Of a DNA stretch of 64,000 bases, positions 1-8,763 are shown in pieces. Positions within the stretch are counted from its first letter, which is position 1. Every line of letters starts with the position of its first letter. Below the pieces are notes generated by a model. That model saw only the letters and a program-made list of their open reading frames with translations, was not told the origin of the DNA and did no database searches. A program made the translations under genes and the position numbers. This DNA is from Streptomyces atratus (GTDB taxonomy: Bacteria; Actinomycetota; Actinomycetes; Streptomycetales; Streptomycetaceae): the NCBI RefSeq assembly GCF_900119365.1, contig NZ_FPJO01000026.1, positions 1-64,000 on the forward strand. Reading direction: 5' to 3'.

Positions 1-413
1 TTCGCGGCGTTCATCTTCTCCGCGTTGGCCGCCTTGCCCTGCGCCTCCTTGTCATCCGGGGGCGCCACCGCCGCGTCCTGCGCCGACTTCGACTCCGTGG
101 CAGCGGGCGCGTGGTGGGCCAGGCGGAGTTTCTTCGCGGCCACATCGGACTTGACCTTGCGGAAGCCGGGGGCCTGGGCCGGGGACGGCTTCACCGGGGC
201 CGTGTAGCGCTGGGCGACCAGGCGGGAGACGGCCCTGTTGCCCGCCGCGCGTTGCAGGTGTTGCAGGTTGCGGGGGGCGGGGGCTGGGCGATCGCCCGGT
301 GGGCGCGCCGGTGCGGTCGTCGTACGGGAGACGTCCGTACGCGGGCCACCTGTACGAGAGGAAGCGTCGCCGGTACGGCCAGAGGCGGGGTCCTTCTCCG
401 GAACCGCCCTCAT
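1..413 (-). CDS. LQRxAGN-motif CIS-associated protein, partial at left edge
   Basis: An open frame runs leftwards from ATG 413-411, with GGGAGG about 4 nt upstream, and is still open after 137 codons at the window edge. The visible N-terminus is low-complexity (Pro, Ala, Thr, Arg), with LQRAAGNRAVSRL at about residues 53-65, then a Lys/Ala-rich stretch. The LQRxAGNxAVxxL motif is a known marker of proteins encoded beside extracellular contractile injection systems, often with DUF4157 domains. It is transcribed divergently from the sheath gene, so it is probably a cargo or accessory protein of the same system. The functional domain lies outside the window, so the effector role is inference. 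Confidence 0.72.
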   Translation of the reverse strand, partial: MRAVPEKDPASGRTGDASSRTGGPRTDVSRTTTAPARPPGDRPAPAPRNLQHLQRAAGNRAVSRLVAQRYTAPVKPSPAQAPGFRKVKSDVAAKKLRLAHHAPAATESKSAQDAAVAPPDDKEAQGKAANAEKMNAA

Positions 414-646
414 CCGCCCTCCCGGCCGCACATGTCCCTGTCGGCGTCCCAGGGTGTGCGCGGGGCCCGCGCGACACACAGCGCAGGAGCACCACGGTCG
501 GGGGCAGTGCCCGGCGGTACGCACGGCGCGGGGGCATTGCCTGATCGGGCAGCGGCCGGTGCACGGGTGGGCGGCCGAGTGTCCGTTCCCGGTGATCGCC
601 GCTCTCGCAAGAATTGCGGGCGTTCCCCGGCCAAGGAGAGACTCAC
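414..646. promoter_or_regulatory. Divergent promoter region of the CIS cluster
   Basis: These 233 nt separate the leftward LQRxAGN gene from the rightward sheath gene and must hold both promoters. I see the sheath ribosome-binding site (AAGGAGAG at 633-640) but no -35/-10 pair that I can place with confidence and no clear operator repeat. Confidence 0.4.
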
Positions 647-2197
647 ATGCCGTCGTACCTGTCCCCGGGCGTCTACGTCGAAGAGATCGAGTCCGGGTCC
701 CGGCCGATCGAAGGGGTGGGCACCTCGGTCGCCGCCTTCGTCGGCTTCGCCCAGAAGGGCCCGATCGACGAGCCGACGCTGATCACCAACTGGAGCCAGT
801 TCGCTGGCACGTTCGGTGACTTCGTCGACGGTACGTATCTGGCGTCGGCCGTGTACGGGTTCTTCTCCAACGGCGGCGGCGTCTGCTACGTGGTGCGCAT
901 CGGTGACGGCACCGAACCGCCGGCCGAAGGGGACGACGAACGGAGCGCCGGGCAGCTGCCCGCGGGGTCGGAGACGCAGCTCGGGCCGTACGCGGTGAAG
1001 CCCCGCCCCGGTGTGACGGGAGAGGTCACCGTCGAGGTGACCGAGGTGGAGGGGGACGATCCGCCCTCCGACGTCTTCCAGCTGATCGTGAAGCGGGACG
1101 GGCAGGTCGCGGAGACGTACCCGGGCGTCACGACCAAGCGCAGCAAGGAGAATGTCGCCACCCGGGTCAACGCGAAGTCGGAGCTCATCGAGATACGCGA
1201 GACGGCCCGCGGCGCCGCCCCGGCCAGGCCCGAGCCGCAGAGCGTGACCCTGGCCCCCGCCGCGCCCGCATCGCCCGAGGCCGGGGCGCTGACCCCCGAG
1301 CTGTACGTCGGCGACCCCGACCGACGGACCGGTCTCGGTGGGCTCGAAGCGGTCGAAGAGGTCACGACCATCGCCGTACCGGACCTGATGAGTGCGTACG
1401 AACGCGGCCTGCTGGACCTGGAGTCGGTGATCGCCGTGCAGCAGGGGCTGATCAGCCACTGCGAGCTGATGGGGGACCGCGTCGCCATTCTCGACCCGCC
1501 GCCCGGACTGAGCCCGCAGCAGATCCGCGCCTGGCGCACCGGCCGCGCCAACTTCGACTCCAAGTACGCCACGCTCTACTACCCCTGGATCCGGGTCGCC
1601 GACCCCTCGTCCGGGCGCGCCCGGCTCGTCCCGCCGAGCGGCCACATCGCCGGGGTCTGGGCGCGCAACGACGAGTCGCGCGGTGTGCACAAGGCCCCGG
1701 CCAACGAGGTCGTGCGCGGGGCGGTCGCCCTCCAGACCCAGCTGACCAAGGGCGAACACGATCTGCTCAACCCGATCGGGCTGAACTGCATCCGGTCCTT
1801 CCCCGGGCGTGGCATCCGGGTCTGGGGCGCGCGCACGCTGGCCTCCGACCCCGCCTGGCGCTATCTGAACGTCCGGCGCCTCTTCAACTACCTGGAGGAG
1901 TCGATCCTCGCCGGTACGCAGTGGGTCGTCTTCGAGCCGAACGACGACGCCCTGTGGGCCCGTATCCGGCGCACCGTATCGGCGTTCCTGGTCAACGAGT
2001 GGCGCAAAGGGGCGCTGTTCGGGCTCACCCCGGAAGAGGCGTTCTACGTCAAGTGCGACCGCGAGACCAACCCGCCGGAGAGCATCGAAGCGGGTCAGGT
2101 CATCTGCGAGATCGGGGTGGCACCGGTCAGGCCGGCCGAGTTCGTCGTCTTCCGCCTCTCCCAGCTGACCGGGGGCACCGGCGGCGTCGACGAGTAG
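647..2197 (+). CDS. Contractile injection system sheath protein
   Basis: 516 residues starting MPSYLSPGVYVEEI, with AAGGAGAG 6 nt upstream; an earlier in-frame ATG at 614 lacks such a site. The N-terminal PGVYVEEIxSG and the C-terminal region ending in PAEFVVFRLSQLTGG are hallmarks of the phage tail sheath family. The sheath surrounds the inner tube and contracts to drive it through a target envelope. Between about residues 90 and 190 there is an extra beta-rich, acidic domain, followed by a Pro/Ala-rich linker (about 190-212), then the conserved C-terminal sheath core. Surface insertions of this kind are common in CIS sheaths. First gene of the rightward operon. Confidence 0.95.
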   Translation: MPSYLSPGVYVEEIESGSRPIEGVGTSVAAFVGFAQKGPIDEPTLITNWSQFAGTFGDFVDGTYLASAVYGFFSNGGGVCYVVRIGDGTEPPAEGDDERSAGQLPAGSETQLGPYAVKPRPGVTGEVTVEVTEVEGDDPPSDVFQLIVKRDGQVAETYPGVTTKRSKENVATRVNAKSELIEIRETARGAAPARPEPQSVTLAPAAPASPEAGALTPELYVGDPDRRTGLGGLEAVEEVTTIAVPDLMSAYERGLLDLESVIAVQQGLISHCELMGDRVAILDPPPGLSPQQIRAWRTGRANFDSKYATLYYPWIRVADPSSGRARLVPPSGHIAGVWARNDESRGVHKAPANEVVRGAVALQTQLTKGEHDLLNPIGLNCIRSFPGRGIRVWGARTLASDPAWRYLNVRRLFNYLEESILAGTQWVVFEPNDDALWARIRRTVSAFLVNEWRKGALFGLTPEEAFYVKCDRETNPPESIEAGQVICEIGVAPVRPAEFVVFRLSQLTGGTGGVDE

Positions 2198-2274
2198 CGC
2201 CGCCGGGCGCCGGGCCGTAGCAGCGCGGCCGTCCTGAGGTCCACCAAGCGGTAAAAGCGGTAAAGGAGCCTGTT

Positions 2275-2718
2275 GTGCCACTTCCCGATCTCGACAGCAC
2301 CGTCGGGGCCTCCTTCGGCCTCGAATTCGACAGCGTCGTCATCAAGCAGATCACCGAGGTCAGCGGTCTGAAGATGGAGCAGGACGTCATCGAGCTGAAG
2401 CAGAACACCGCCGACGGCCGCTACGCCATCAAGAAGCTCCCGGGCAGGCCGAAGGCCGGTGAGGTGACCGTGACCCGCGGTCTCACCGAGGACAACAGCT
2501 TCGAACGTTGGATCAAGGACTCCCGGTTCGGCCGGATGACCGCGGCCCGCCGCAACGGTGCGGTGATCGTGTACGACCACGAGGGCATCGCCATCAAGCG
2601 CTACAAGCTCATCAACGCCTGGCCGAAGTCCCTGGAGATCGGCACCCTCAAGGCCGGTGACACCTCGGTCCTGACGGAGAAGCTCGCGATCACCTACGAG
2701 AGCATGGAACTCGACTGA
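2275..2718 (+). CDS. CIS inner tube protein (gp19/Hcp-like), first copy
   Basis: 147 residues from GTG 2275, preceded by AAAGGAG 7 nt upstream. The protein has the gp19-type tail tube pattern: an N-terminal FGLEFDSVVIKQITEVSGL strand pair, a central KLPGRPKAGEVTVTRGLT, and a C-terminal ITYESMELD. This family stacks as hexameric rings to make the tube that the sheath ejects. It sits straight after the sheath gene, the normal position for the main tube subunit. A second member of the same family lies at 5169-5606; this one is probably the main tube and the other a tube-baseplate adaptor, which is inference from order. Confidence 0.9.
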   Translation: MPLPDLDSTVGASFGLEFDSVVIKQITEVSGLKMEQDVIELKQNTADGRYAIKKLPGRPKAGEVTVTRGLTEDNSFERWIKDSRFGRMTAARRNGAVIVYDHEGIAIKRYKLINAWPKSLEIGTLKAGDTSVLTEKLAITYESMELD

Positions 2719-3176
2719 TGCGGCGTACGGCTCCGGCCCAGGCCCCTGAGCGGCCGGACGCGCACCTCCCGGCCGGCGGGAGCGGGCGGTCCGGCCAACG
2801 GGAGCCGCTCCGTACCGAGTTCACCTTCGAGCTGCCGCGCGGATACGTCGACGACGCGGGTGTCGTGCACCATACGGGCGTCATGCGGCTCGCGACCGCG
2901 CGCGACGAACTCGTGCCGCTGCGGGACGACCGGGTGCGGGAGAACTCCGCGTACCTCTCGGTCGTGCTCATCGCCCGGGTCGTCACCCGGATCGGCACGA
3001 TCGACGACATCCACCCCGGCATCATCGAGGACCTCTTCGCCTCCGACCTGGCTTTTCTCCAGGACTTCTACCGGCGGATCAACGCCGAGGGACACACCCG
3101 CGCCGCCGTCACCTGTCCGTCCTGCCAGGAGGAGTTCGCGGTGAATCTCGCCGGTGGCCGCCTGGGGGAATCGTGA
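2718..3176 (+). CDS. CIS small assembly protein (tail-assembly-chaperone-like)
   Basis: 152 residues; its ATG shares one base with the stop of the tube gene (TGATG), so translation is coupled. The first 35 residues are disordered (Pro, Arg, Gly), then comes FTFELPRGYVDDAGVVHHTG, a form typical of the small protein encoded between tube and baseplate genes in actinobacterial CIS clusters. The rest is helical with an IIEDLFASDLAFLQDFYRRI segment and ends in a CPSCQEEF pair. Tail-assembly chaperones occupy this position in phages, but that role is inferred. Overlaps the next gene by 4 nt. Confidence 0.75.
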   Translation: MRRTAPAQAPERPDAHLPAGGSGRSGQREPLRTEFTFELPRGYVDDAGVVHHTGVMRLATARDELVPLRDDRVRENSAYLSVVLIARVVTRIGTIDDIHPGIIEDLFASDLAFLQDFYRRINAEGHTRAAVTCPSCQEEFAVNLAGGRLGES

Positions 3177-3316
3177 CGTACGCGGCCGACCTGCTCTACG
3201 AGGAGGTCGCGTACCTCGCCTATCACTTCCACTGGCCGCTCGATGAGCTGCTGGACCTGGAGCACCCGGAACGACTGAGGTTCGTCGCACAGATCGCTCG
3301 CCTCAACGGGCAGTAG
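3173..3316 (+). CDS. Small DUF6760-like CIS protein
   Basis: A 47-residue protein, too short for many gene finders, starting GTG at 3173 and overlapping the previous stop by 4 nt (GTGA). The sequence VTYAADLLYEEVAYLAYHFH, followed by WPLDELLDLEHPERLRFV, matches the pattern of the short family found after the assembly protein in Streptomyces CIS operons. In many tailed phages a second short tail-assembly protein sits at this point, so it may act with the upstream gene product as a chaperone pair for tube or tape-measure assembly. Function is unproven. Confidence 0.8.
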   Translation: MTYAADLLYEEVAYLAYHFHWPLDELLDLEHPERLRFVAQIARLNGQ

Positions 3317-3345
3317 CGAACAGCGCAGGGAGGGCGGGAAAATCC

Positions 3346-5109
3346 ATGGGCCTGATGTCCTGGCTGCGCGGTGGTGGGCGCACGGAGACGAGTACGGGCG
3401 CGGAGGCGGGCAGTGCGGGCGCCGCTCAGCCGGCGTCGCCGCGCGAACGGGCCGACCTGTCCGAACTGCCTCCCATCCAGCGGACCCTGGGCACTCAGGA
3501 CCTGGTCATCGACCCCTCCGGATTCCAGGGGTCGCTCTCCACCCGGCAGGACGCTTCGCTCGGGACACCCCTGGGGCATCTGGTCAGCCCGGACGCGCCC
3601 ACCGGGCTGGTGCACGGGATCACCACCCCGGCCGCCCCGGTCACCGCGGACCGTCCGTCGCCGGTGCAGCGGTCCGTGGAGCGTTCGGCGGAGCTGCCGG
3701 TCGGGGCCCGGTACGCCCCCCTGTCCGTGCCCATGCAGCGCGCCGTCCCGGGTGATGCGCCCGCGATGACGTCGGCCGGGGAGTCGGCCGTGGCGGAGTT
3801 GCCGGTGCGCCAACTGGTGGGCGAGCAGCCCCTTGTGACGGCATCCGAATCGGTTGCGCCCGAGCCCGAGCCCGGGCCCGCGGCGCCGAACCCGAACCCG
3901 CTCCCGTCCCCGGCTCCGCCCGTTCAACGCTCGGTGATGCCGCCCGCCCCCGGCTCGGTCCGGCGCGCGCCCGGTCTTGGCGCACCCATGTCCGCGCTGC
4001 CGCCGACGGCTCAGCGGCAGGCCGCTGTTGAAGGTCCCGGTGCGGAGGCCGGGGGGATTCCGGTTGCCCGGAGCGTGGCGGACGGTGGGGGCAGTGGGGG
4101 CGGTGAGGTTTCCGAGGCCGCTCAGGTGCCCGTGACCCCGGAGGCGGAGCCCGACTCCGGTGGGCCCACCGCGCCGCTGCTCGGCGACTCTCCCCTGCTC
4201 CCCGCCGCGTCGGACTCCACGCCGCCGGACTCCACACCGCCGGGCCCCGCGCCGGCGGTGCAGCGGACCCCCGCCGTGGAGCCGCAGGTTCCCCTGGCGC
4301 CGCCCCCGAGCACCGCTCCGGTCGCGCCGCTGCTCGCCGACCGGCCCGTGACGCTGCAGAACGTGAGCGGTGGCGGGCCGCGGGCCGTACAGCGTTCCGC
4401 GGTGGACGGGGTGGCGCCGTCTCCGCCGGCCGGTGCGGGGCCGATGCCGGTGCCAGGTACAGAACCGGTGTCCCTGGCCGATGCCGTTCCGGTGCGCTGG
4501 ACGTCCGGTGGGGTGGGGGCGCCGTCGATGGCGGCGACACCGTCCGTACCGGCGGCGCTGCAACGTTCCGTCACGGCTCCGGGGCAGGGGACCGGTGCGC
4601 CCTCCCCGCCGCTTCACGCCCTTCAGAGGCAGGCAGCCGGGGGGCCGCCGGTGCCTCGTTCACTACCGGGTTCCGGTAGCCGTACCGCACCGTCCGCCGT
4701 CCATGCTCCCTCGGCGTCCGGGCCCTCCTTCACCTCGGCCGGTTCGGTCGCCGTGGCCGCCGGGGTGGCGCAGCGGATGGCCGACGGCAGTGTCGTCTTC
4801 GGGTCGCCGCCCCCGCCGTACGCGCCGCCCGTCGTCCAGCGCGAGACCGGGACCGAGGAGCCACCACCACCGGATCCGCCCCAGGAGGCCGCGCCCGAAC
4901 CCGACGCGGAGCCCCGACCGGAACCCGGACCCGCGACCGAGGGCCACGCCGCACCCGGCGCTCCCGGGCACGGCGCCGCCCCAGGAGGTGCGCCCGTCGT
5001 CACCGACGAGCTGGTACGCGCCCTGTACCCACCGCTCAGCAGGCTCTTCAAGGCGGATCTGCGGCTGGAACGCGAACGAGCGGGATTCCTCATCAACACC
5101 AGGCACTGA
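3346..5109 (+). CDS. Pro/Ala-rich CIS protein with repeated QR motifs
   Basis: 587 residues from ATG 3346 (GGAGGGCGGG just upstream). It begins MGLMSWLRGGG and is almost wholly low-complexity, rich in Pro, Ala, Val, Ser and Gly. A hydrophobic-Gln-Arg unit recurs about eleven times through the length (for example VQRSVERS, MQRAVPG, VQRSVMPP, VQRTPAV, LQRQAAGG, VQRETGT). The only globular-looking part is the last 40 residues, LYPPLSRLFKADLRLERERA. Proteins like this occur between the small assembly genes and the second tube gene in Streptomyces CIS clusters. I know no assigned function; a tape-measure, scaffold or cargo-docking role is possible. The QR units recall the LQRxAGN motif of the divergent gene. 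Confidence 0.8.
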   Translation: MGLMSWLRGGGRTETSTGAEAGSAGAAQPASPRERADLSELPPIQRTLGTQDLVIDPSGFQGSLSTRQDASLGTPLGHLVSPDAPTGLVHGITTPAAPVTADRPSPVQRSVERSAELPVGARYAPLSVPMQRAVPGDAPAMTSAGESAVAELPVRQLVGEQPLVTASESVAPEPEPGPAAPNPNPLPSPAPPVQRSVMPPAPGSVRRAPGLGAPMSALPPTAQRQAAVEGPGAEAGGIPVARSVADGGGSGGGEVSEAAQVPVTPEAEPDSGGPTAPLLGDSPLLPAASDSTPPDSTPPGPAPAVQRTPAVEPQVPLAPPPSTAPVAPLLADRPVTLQNVSGGGPRAVQRSAVDGVAPSPPAGAGPMPVPGTEPVSLADAVPVRWTSGGVGAPSMAATPSVPAALQRSVTAPGQGTGAPSPPLHALQRQAAGGPPVPRSLPGSGSRTAPSAVHAPSASGPSFTSAGSVAVAAGVAQRMADGSVVFGSPPPPYAPPVVQRETGTEEPPPPDPPQEAAPEPDAEPRPEPGPATEGHAAPGAPGHGAAPGGAPVVTDELVRALYPPLSRLFKADLRLERERAGFLINTRH

Positions 5110-5168
5110 GGTCGACACCCGGCACTGAGAACGGCAGTGACAACAAAGGGAAGTGAGAGGTACGCGCC

Positions 5169-5606
5169 ATGGCCACCGCCCAGGAGAACGATCCCGCCGT
5201 CAGTGTCTGCTTCGTCGTCACGATCGACGACATCGAGCTCGGATCGTTCAACACATGCGACGGGCTGGGCTGTGAAGTGGTGCTCGAAACCCGGGAGGAG
5301 GGCGGCAACAACGGGCATCTGTGGCAGCTGCCGACCCGCCTGAAGTACTCGAACGTCAAGCTGTCCCGGCCGCTGACCAAGGAGACCGAGAAGGTGGCGC
5401 GCTGGTTCGCCACCATGACGACCGGGTTCAGCCGCAAGACGGCGCACATCGAGGCGCGGACCGGGGACGGGCAGAAGGTGGCCCAGTGGGGGCTGCTGGA
5501 AGTCGTGCCCGTCCGCTGGACCGGCCCCTCCTTCACCCCCGAATCGCCCAAGGTCGCGATGGAGACGATCGAGATCGCCCATCACGGCTATGTGATGGAG
5601 GGCTGA
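5169..5606 (+). CDS. CIS tube-type protein (gp19-like), second copy
   Basis: 145 residues from ATG 5169 with GGAAGTGAGAGG upstream. FVVTIDDIELGSFNTCDGLG at the N-terminus, then RLKYSNVKLSRPLTKETEKV and a C-terminal VAMETIEIAHHGYV, are the conserved features of the T4-like gp19 tail family. In CIS operons with two tube genes, the copy next to the LysM and VgrG genes is usually the ring that joins the tube to the baseplate or spike. That assignment is by position. The next gene begins 5 nt after the stop. Confidence 0.88.
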   Translation: MATAQENDPAVSVCFVVTIDDIELGSFNTCDGLGCEVVLETREEGGNNGHLWQLPTRLKYSNVKLSRPLTKETEKVARWFATMTTGFSRKTAHIEARTGDGQKVAQWGLLEVVPVRWTGPSFTPESPKVAMETIEIAHHGYVMEG

Positions 5607-5611
5607 GCGTC

Positions 5612-6415
5612 GTGAGCGGTGCGGGTCCCATCGCCTTCAGTGCCGCCGGTACGTCGGGGGCATCGGCCGCGAAGGCGGGCAAGGGAGGTTCGGCCAGGCC
5701 CAAGCTGGAGCACGCCTACCTGGAACTGCGGACCCCGCCGACCGGCGGCGGCCTCACCCCAGGCGGCCCGTGCGGGCGGATCGACTTCCAGTTCAACCCC
5801 AAGGAGCTCAGCCTCACCAAGGCGGCCTCCTGGAAGCGGAGTCCGGCCAAGGGTGCGAAGAGCTCCGGCCCGCCGGAGTACCAGGGCTCGCAGCCCAGCA
5901 AGCTCACCGTGGAGATGTTCTTCGACGCCAGCGACACCCAGGACACCCGGGTGGTGACCTCCGTGGAGCAGCTCTTCGCGTGCTGCGTGCCGACCGACGA
6001 GACCCGGCAGCAGCAGCGTTCCTCGCCGCCGTGGGTGGTCTTCCACTGGGGCGGGCTGACCGGGTTCCCCGGCTACGTCAGTCAAGTACAGGCGAAATAC
6101 ACCCTGTTCACCACGTCGGGCGTGCCGATCCGGGCCGTCTGCCAGGTGACGATGGAGGAGATCAGCGGCGACACCCCGGGCCAGAACCCGACCTCGGGCG
6201 CCCTCGCGGCCCGCCGGGTGCACCGGCTGGGCGCCGGGGACTCGCTGCCCTCGCTCGCCCAGCGCGAGTACGGCGACCCGGCGGCCTGGCGGGTGATCGC
6301 GGAGGCGAACGGGATCGACGACCCGATGCGGCTGGCCCCCGGACGGCAGCTGCTGCTCCCCGCGCTCGACGAGCTGAGCCGGCTCGAAGAGGGCCGGGAC
6401 GGAGGGCGGTCCTGA
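5612..6415 (+). CDS. CIS baseplate protein with C-terminal LysM-like domain
   Basis: 267 residues from GTG 5612. After a 30-residue Ala/Gly/Ser leader comes a conserved stretch with IDFQFNPKELSLTKAASWKR and LTVEMFFDASDTQ, typical of the gp53-like CIS protein that links tube and spike. The final 65 residues (VHRLGAGDSLPSLAQREYGD, then WRVIAEANGI and LAPGRQLLLP) form a LysM-type fold. In CIS particles this LysM protein sits at the hub between tube adaptor and VgrG. Stop and the next ATG overlap by one base (TGATG). Confidence 0.9.
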   Translation: MSGAGPIAFSAAGTSGASAAKAGKGGSARPKLEHAYLELRTPPTGGGLTPGGPCGRIDFQFNPKELSLTKAASWKRSPAKGAKSSGPPEYQGSQPSKLTVEMFFDASDTQDTRVVTSVEQLFACCVPTDETRQQQRSSPPWVVFHWGGLTGFPGYVSQVQAKYTLFTTSGVPIRAVCQVTMEEISGDTPGQNPTSGALAARRVHRLGAGDSLPSLAQREYGDPAAWRVIAEANGIDDPMRLAPGRQLLLPALDELSRLEEGRDGGRS

Positions 6416-8427
6416 TGGCGCAGCCGGGCGTCGCGACGGCGCTGGTGGTGGAGCTCGGCGGCAGTCCGCTGCCGCCGAAGTTCGTGAACACCCTGGTCGA
6501 GGGGTACGTCGACGACAGCCGGACGCTGCCCGACCTGTTCCTGCTGCGCTTCCGCGACCCGGACCGGGTGCTGCTGGGCCAGACCGGGCTGAAGATCGGC
6601 AGCGAGGTCAGGCTGCTGGCCCGGGCGGGCGGCGACTCGGCACCGAAACCGCTGCTGAAGGGCGTGGTCACCGCCCTGGAGGTGGAGCTCGACGAGACCG
6701 GCACCTTCACCGTCGTACGCGGGCTCGACGAGTCGCACCGGCTGTTCCGCGGCCGCAGGGTCGCCAGCTACCAGAACATGACGCTCGCCGACATCTGCGC
6801 CCAGGTCGCCCAGCGCGCCGGACTGAAGCCGGGCAAGGTCGACGTGGCCGGTCCGGTGCTCGAACACATCGCCCAGCCCAACGTCACCGACTGGGAGTTC
6901 GTCCGCGACCTGGCCGAGGAGGCGGGCGCCCAGGCGTACGTGCTCGACGGACAGCTGCACATCACCCGGCCCGCGGAGGCGAGCGGTGCACCGGACGGCT
7001 CGGCGCGCGCCGACCGCAATCCGCTGGTCCTGGAGATGGGCAGCAACCTGCTGCGCTGCCGGGCCGGGGTGTCGTCCGCCGAGCAGGTCTCCGAGGTCGA
7101 GGTTCGCGGCTGGGACGTCAAGACCAAGCAGCCGCTCGTCGGGCGGGCGCCCGCCGGGAAGTCGGCGACCCTGGAGCTGGGGGTGAGCGCGGCCGAGGTG
7201 TCCGCCCCGTTCGGCGAGGCGCGCTTCGTGGTCACGGACGCGGCGTACGGGGCACAGGCCCAGGTGGACCAGGCGGCGAAGGCCCTGGCCGAGCGGATCG
7301 CCGGGTCGTTCGCGGAGCTGGAGGCGGTGATCCGGGGGAACCCGGAGGTGCGGGCCGGCAGCGCGGTGGCGCTCAACGCGGTGGGGGCGCCGTTCGAGGG
7401 GCGGTACACGGTCACGTCGTCGCGGCATGTCTTCGACCCGGTGCGCGGTTACGAGACCTGGCTCACCGTCTCCGGCCAGCAGGAGCGTTCGCTGTTCGGG
7501 CTGACCGGCGGGGGCCCGGGCTCCGGCGGGTCCGGCGCGGGAGGCGGGGGCGGGTCGCGCTGCGCGGGGCTGGTCAGCGGGACGGTCACCGACACCCAGG
7601 ACCCGGAGGGCTCGGGCCGGGTCAAGGTGCGGTTCCCCTGGCTGTCGGACGAGTACGCGAGCGACTGGGCGCGCACGGCCCAGTCGGGCGGGACGAGCGG
7701 CGGAGAGGCGTTCATCCCCGAGGTCGGGGACGAGGTGCTGGTGGGGTTCGAGCACGGGCACCTGGACCGCCCGTACGTCCTCGCCGGTCTGTACAACGGG
7801 AAGGACCGGCCGTCCCAGGGCAGCAGCAGTGGCGGCAGTGGCGGCGGAGGAGGCGGCGGGGGCCCGGCCGGAGGTGGGCCGGGAGGCGCGGCCGATGCCG
7901 TGACCGGCGCACCGTCCACCTCGGAACCCACCTCGGGACCCGCCCCGGAATCCGCCCCGGGAGGCTCGCTGGTCGACCCGACCAGCGGGGCCGTCAACCG
8001 GCGTTCGGTCGCCTCCAAGAGCGGCAACCAGCTGGAGATCCTGGACGACGCCAACGGCCCGCAGGGCGTACGCCTGCTCACCGGCGACGGAAAGCTGAAG
8101 ATCGACCTGGACCGCCGGGGCACCGTGATCGTGATCAACAGCGACGGCAGCGTGAACATCGAGGCCAAGCAGCAGGTGTCCATCAAGGCGGCCCGCGGGG
8201 TCGCGCTGGACGGCGGGCAGGGAACGCTCGAACTCAGCGGCGACAGCGTCACGTTGAAGTCCCGCAGCGGAGTGAACGTCGACGGCGGGAACGGCGAGGT
8301 CAAGCTCTCCACCGGCGGCACGGTCGACGTCCGGGGCGCCCAGGTAGCGGTCAACGGAACGCAGCGCACCGACATCAAGGGCGGCGGCTCCCTGGCCATC
8401 AACGCACCCATGGTGCGGATCAACTGA
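6415..8427 (+). CDS. VgrG-like spike protein
   Basis: 670 residues. The N-terminal two thirds match the gp27-like hub of VgrG/phage late control D proteins (LVEGYVDDSRTLPDLFLLRF; ASYQNMTLADICAQVAQRAG). A Gly/Ser linker at about 363-385 leads to a gp5-type OB domain (GTVTDTQDPEGSGRVKVRFP, EVGDEVLVGFEHGHLDRPYV). A second Gly-rich linker at about 470-492 precedes a C-terminal beta-helix with alternating short strands (VIVINSDGSVNIEAKQQVSI). Trimers form the spike at the tip of the tube, capped by the PAAR protein encoded next. No extra C-terminal toxin domain is seen. Confidence 0.95.
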   Translation: MAQPGVATALVVELGGSPLPPKFVNTLVEGYVDDSRTLPDLFLLRFRDPDRVLLGQTGLKIGSEVRLLARAGGDSAPKPLLKGVVTALEVELDETGTFTVVRGLDESHRLFRGRRVASYQNMTLADICAQVAQRAGLKPGKVDVAGPVLEHIAQPNVTDWEFVRDLAEEAGAQAYVLDGQLHITRPAEASGAPDGSARADRNPLVLEMGSNLLRCRAGVSSAEQVSEVEVRGWDVKTKQPLVGRAPAGKSATLELGVSAAEVSAPFGEARFVVTDAAYGAQAQVDQAAKALAERIAGSFAELEAVIRGNPEVRAGSAVALNAVGAPFEGRYTVTSSRHVFDPVRGYETWLTVSGQQERSLFGLTGGGPGSGGSGAGGGGGSRCAGLVSGTVTDTQDPEGSGRVKVRFPWLSDEYASDWARTAQSGGTSGGEAFIPEVGDEVLVGFEHGHLDRPYVLAGLYNGKDRPSQGSSSGGSGGGGGGGGPAGGGPGGAADAVTGAPSTSEPTSGPAPESAPGGSLVDPTSGAVNRRSVASKSGNQLEILDDANGPQGVRLLTGDGKLKIDLDRRGTVIVINSDGSVNIEAKQQVSIKAARGVALDGGQGTLELSGDSVTLKSRSGVNVDGGNGEVKLSTGGTVDVRGAQVAVNGTQRTDIKGGGSLAINAPMVRIN

Positions 8428-8463
8428 CCGCGCGGACGCGCCGATCGAGAGGAACGGACTTCC

Positions 8464-8757
8464 ATGTCAGCAGCCGCGGCGGCAGCCGCACGGGTCGGCG
8501 ACCCCACCGGACACCCCGGCACGGTCGGGCCCCCCGGCGTCCCGACCGTGCTGATCGGCGGGCTCCCCGCCGCCACGGTCGGCACCCCGCACCTGTGCGC
8601 GATGCCGCCGCCCGCGGTGCACGCCCCGTCCGCGATATCGCCGCCCGGCAGCACCACGGTGCTGATCGGCGGGCAGCCCGCCGCACGCGTCGGGGACCGG
8701 GCCGCCTGCGGCGCACCCATCGTGTCCGGGTGCCCGACGGTACTGATCGGAGGCTGA
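8464..8757 (+). CDS. PAAR-domain spike tip protein
   Basis: 97 residues. After a short Ala-rich start, the body repeats TVLIGG three times (PTVLIGGLPAATVG, TTVLIGGQPAARVG, PTVLIGG at the very end), with His and Cys residues at TPHLCAM and RAACGAPIVSGC. This is the PAAR pattern: a small metal-binding cone that sharpens the VgrG spike. The protein ends at the last beta strand, so it has no C-terminal effector. It lies 36 nt after VgrG, with GAGAGGAAC at 8448-8456 as a likely ribosome-binding site. Confidence 0.93.
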   Translation: MSAAAAAAARVGDPTGHPGTVGPPGVPTVLIGGLPAATVGTPHLCAMPPPAVHAPSAISPPGSTTVLIGGQPAARVGDRAACGAPIVSGCPTVLIGG

Positions 8758-8763
8758 GCGTCC

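Noticed and set aside
410..2281. A 623-codon minus-strand open frame over the sheath gene
   Set aside because: It lies antisense to the well-supported sheath and is Gly/Arg/Pro/Asp-rich, the pattern of a GC-bias shadow. The real minus-strand gene is in another frame and ends at 413.
3841..3960. Pro-Glu-Pro-Glu codon repeats as a DNA repeat element
   Set aside because: They are part of the Pro-rich coding region and have no unit of fixed DNA length.
3223..4617. A 464-codon minus-strand frame opposite the QR-rich gene
   Set aside because: Arg/Gly/His-rich composition, no ribosome-binding site, and antisense to a gene with a clear start and CIS context.
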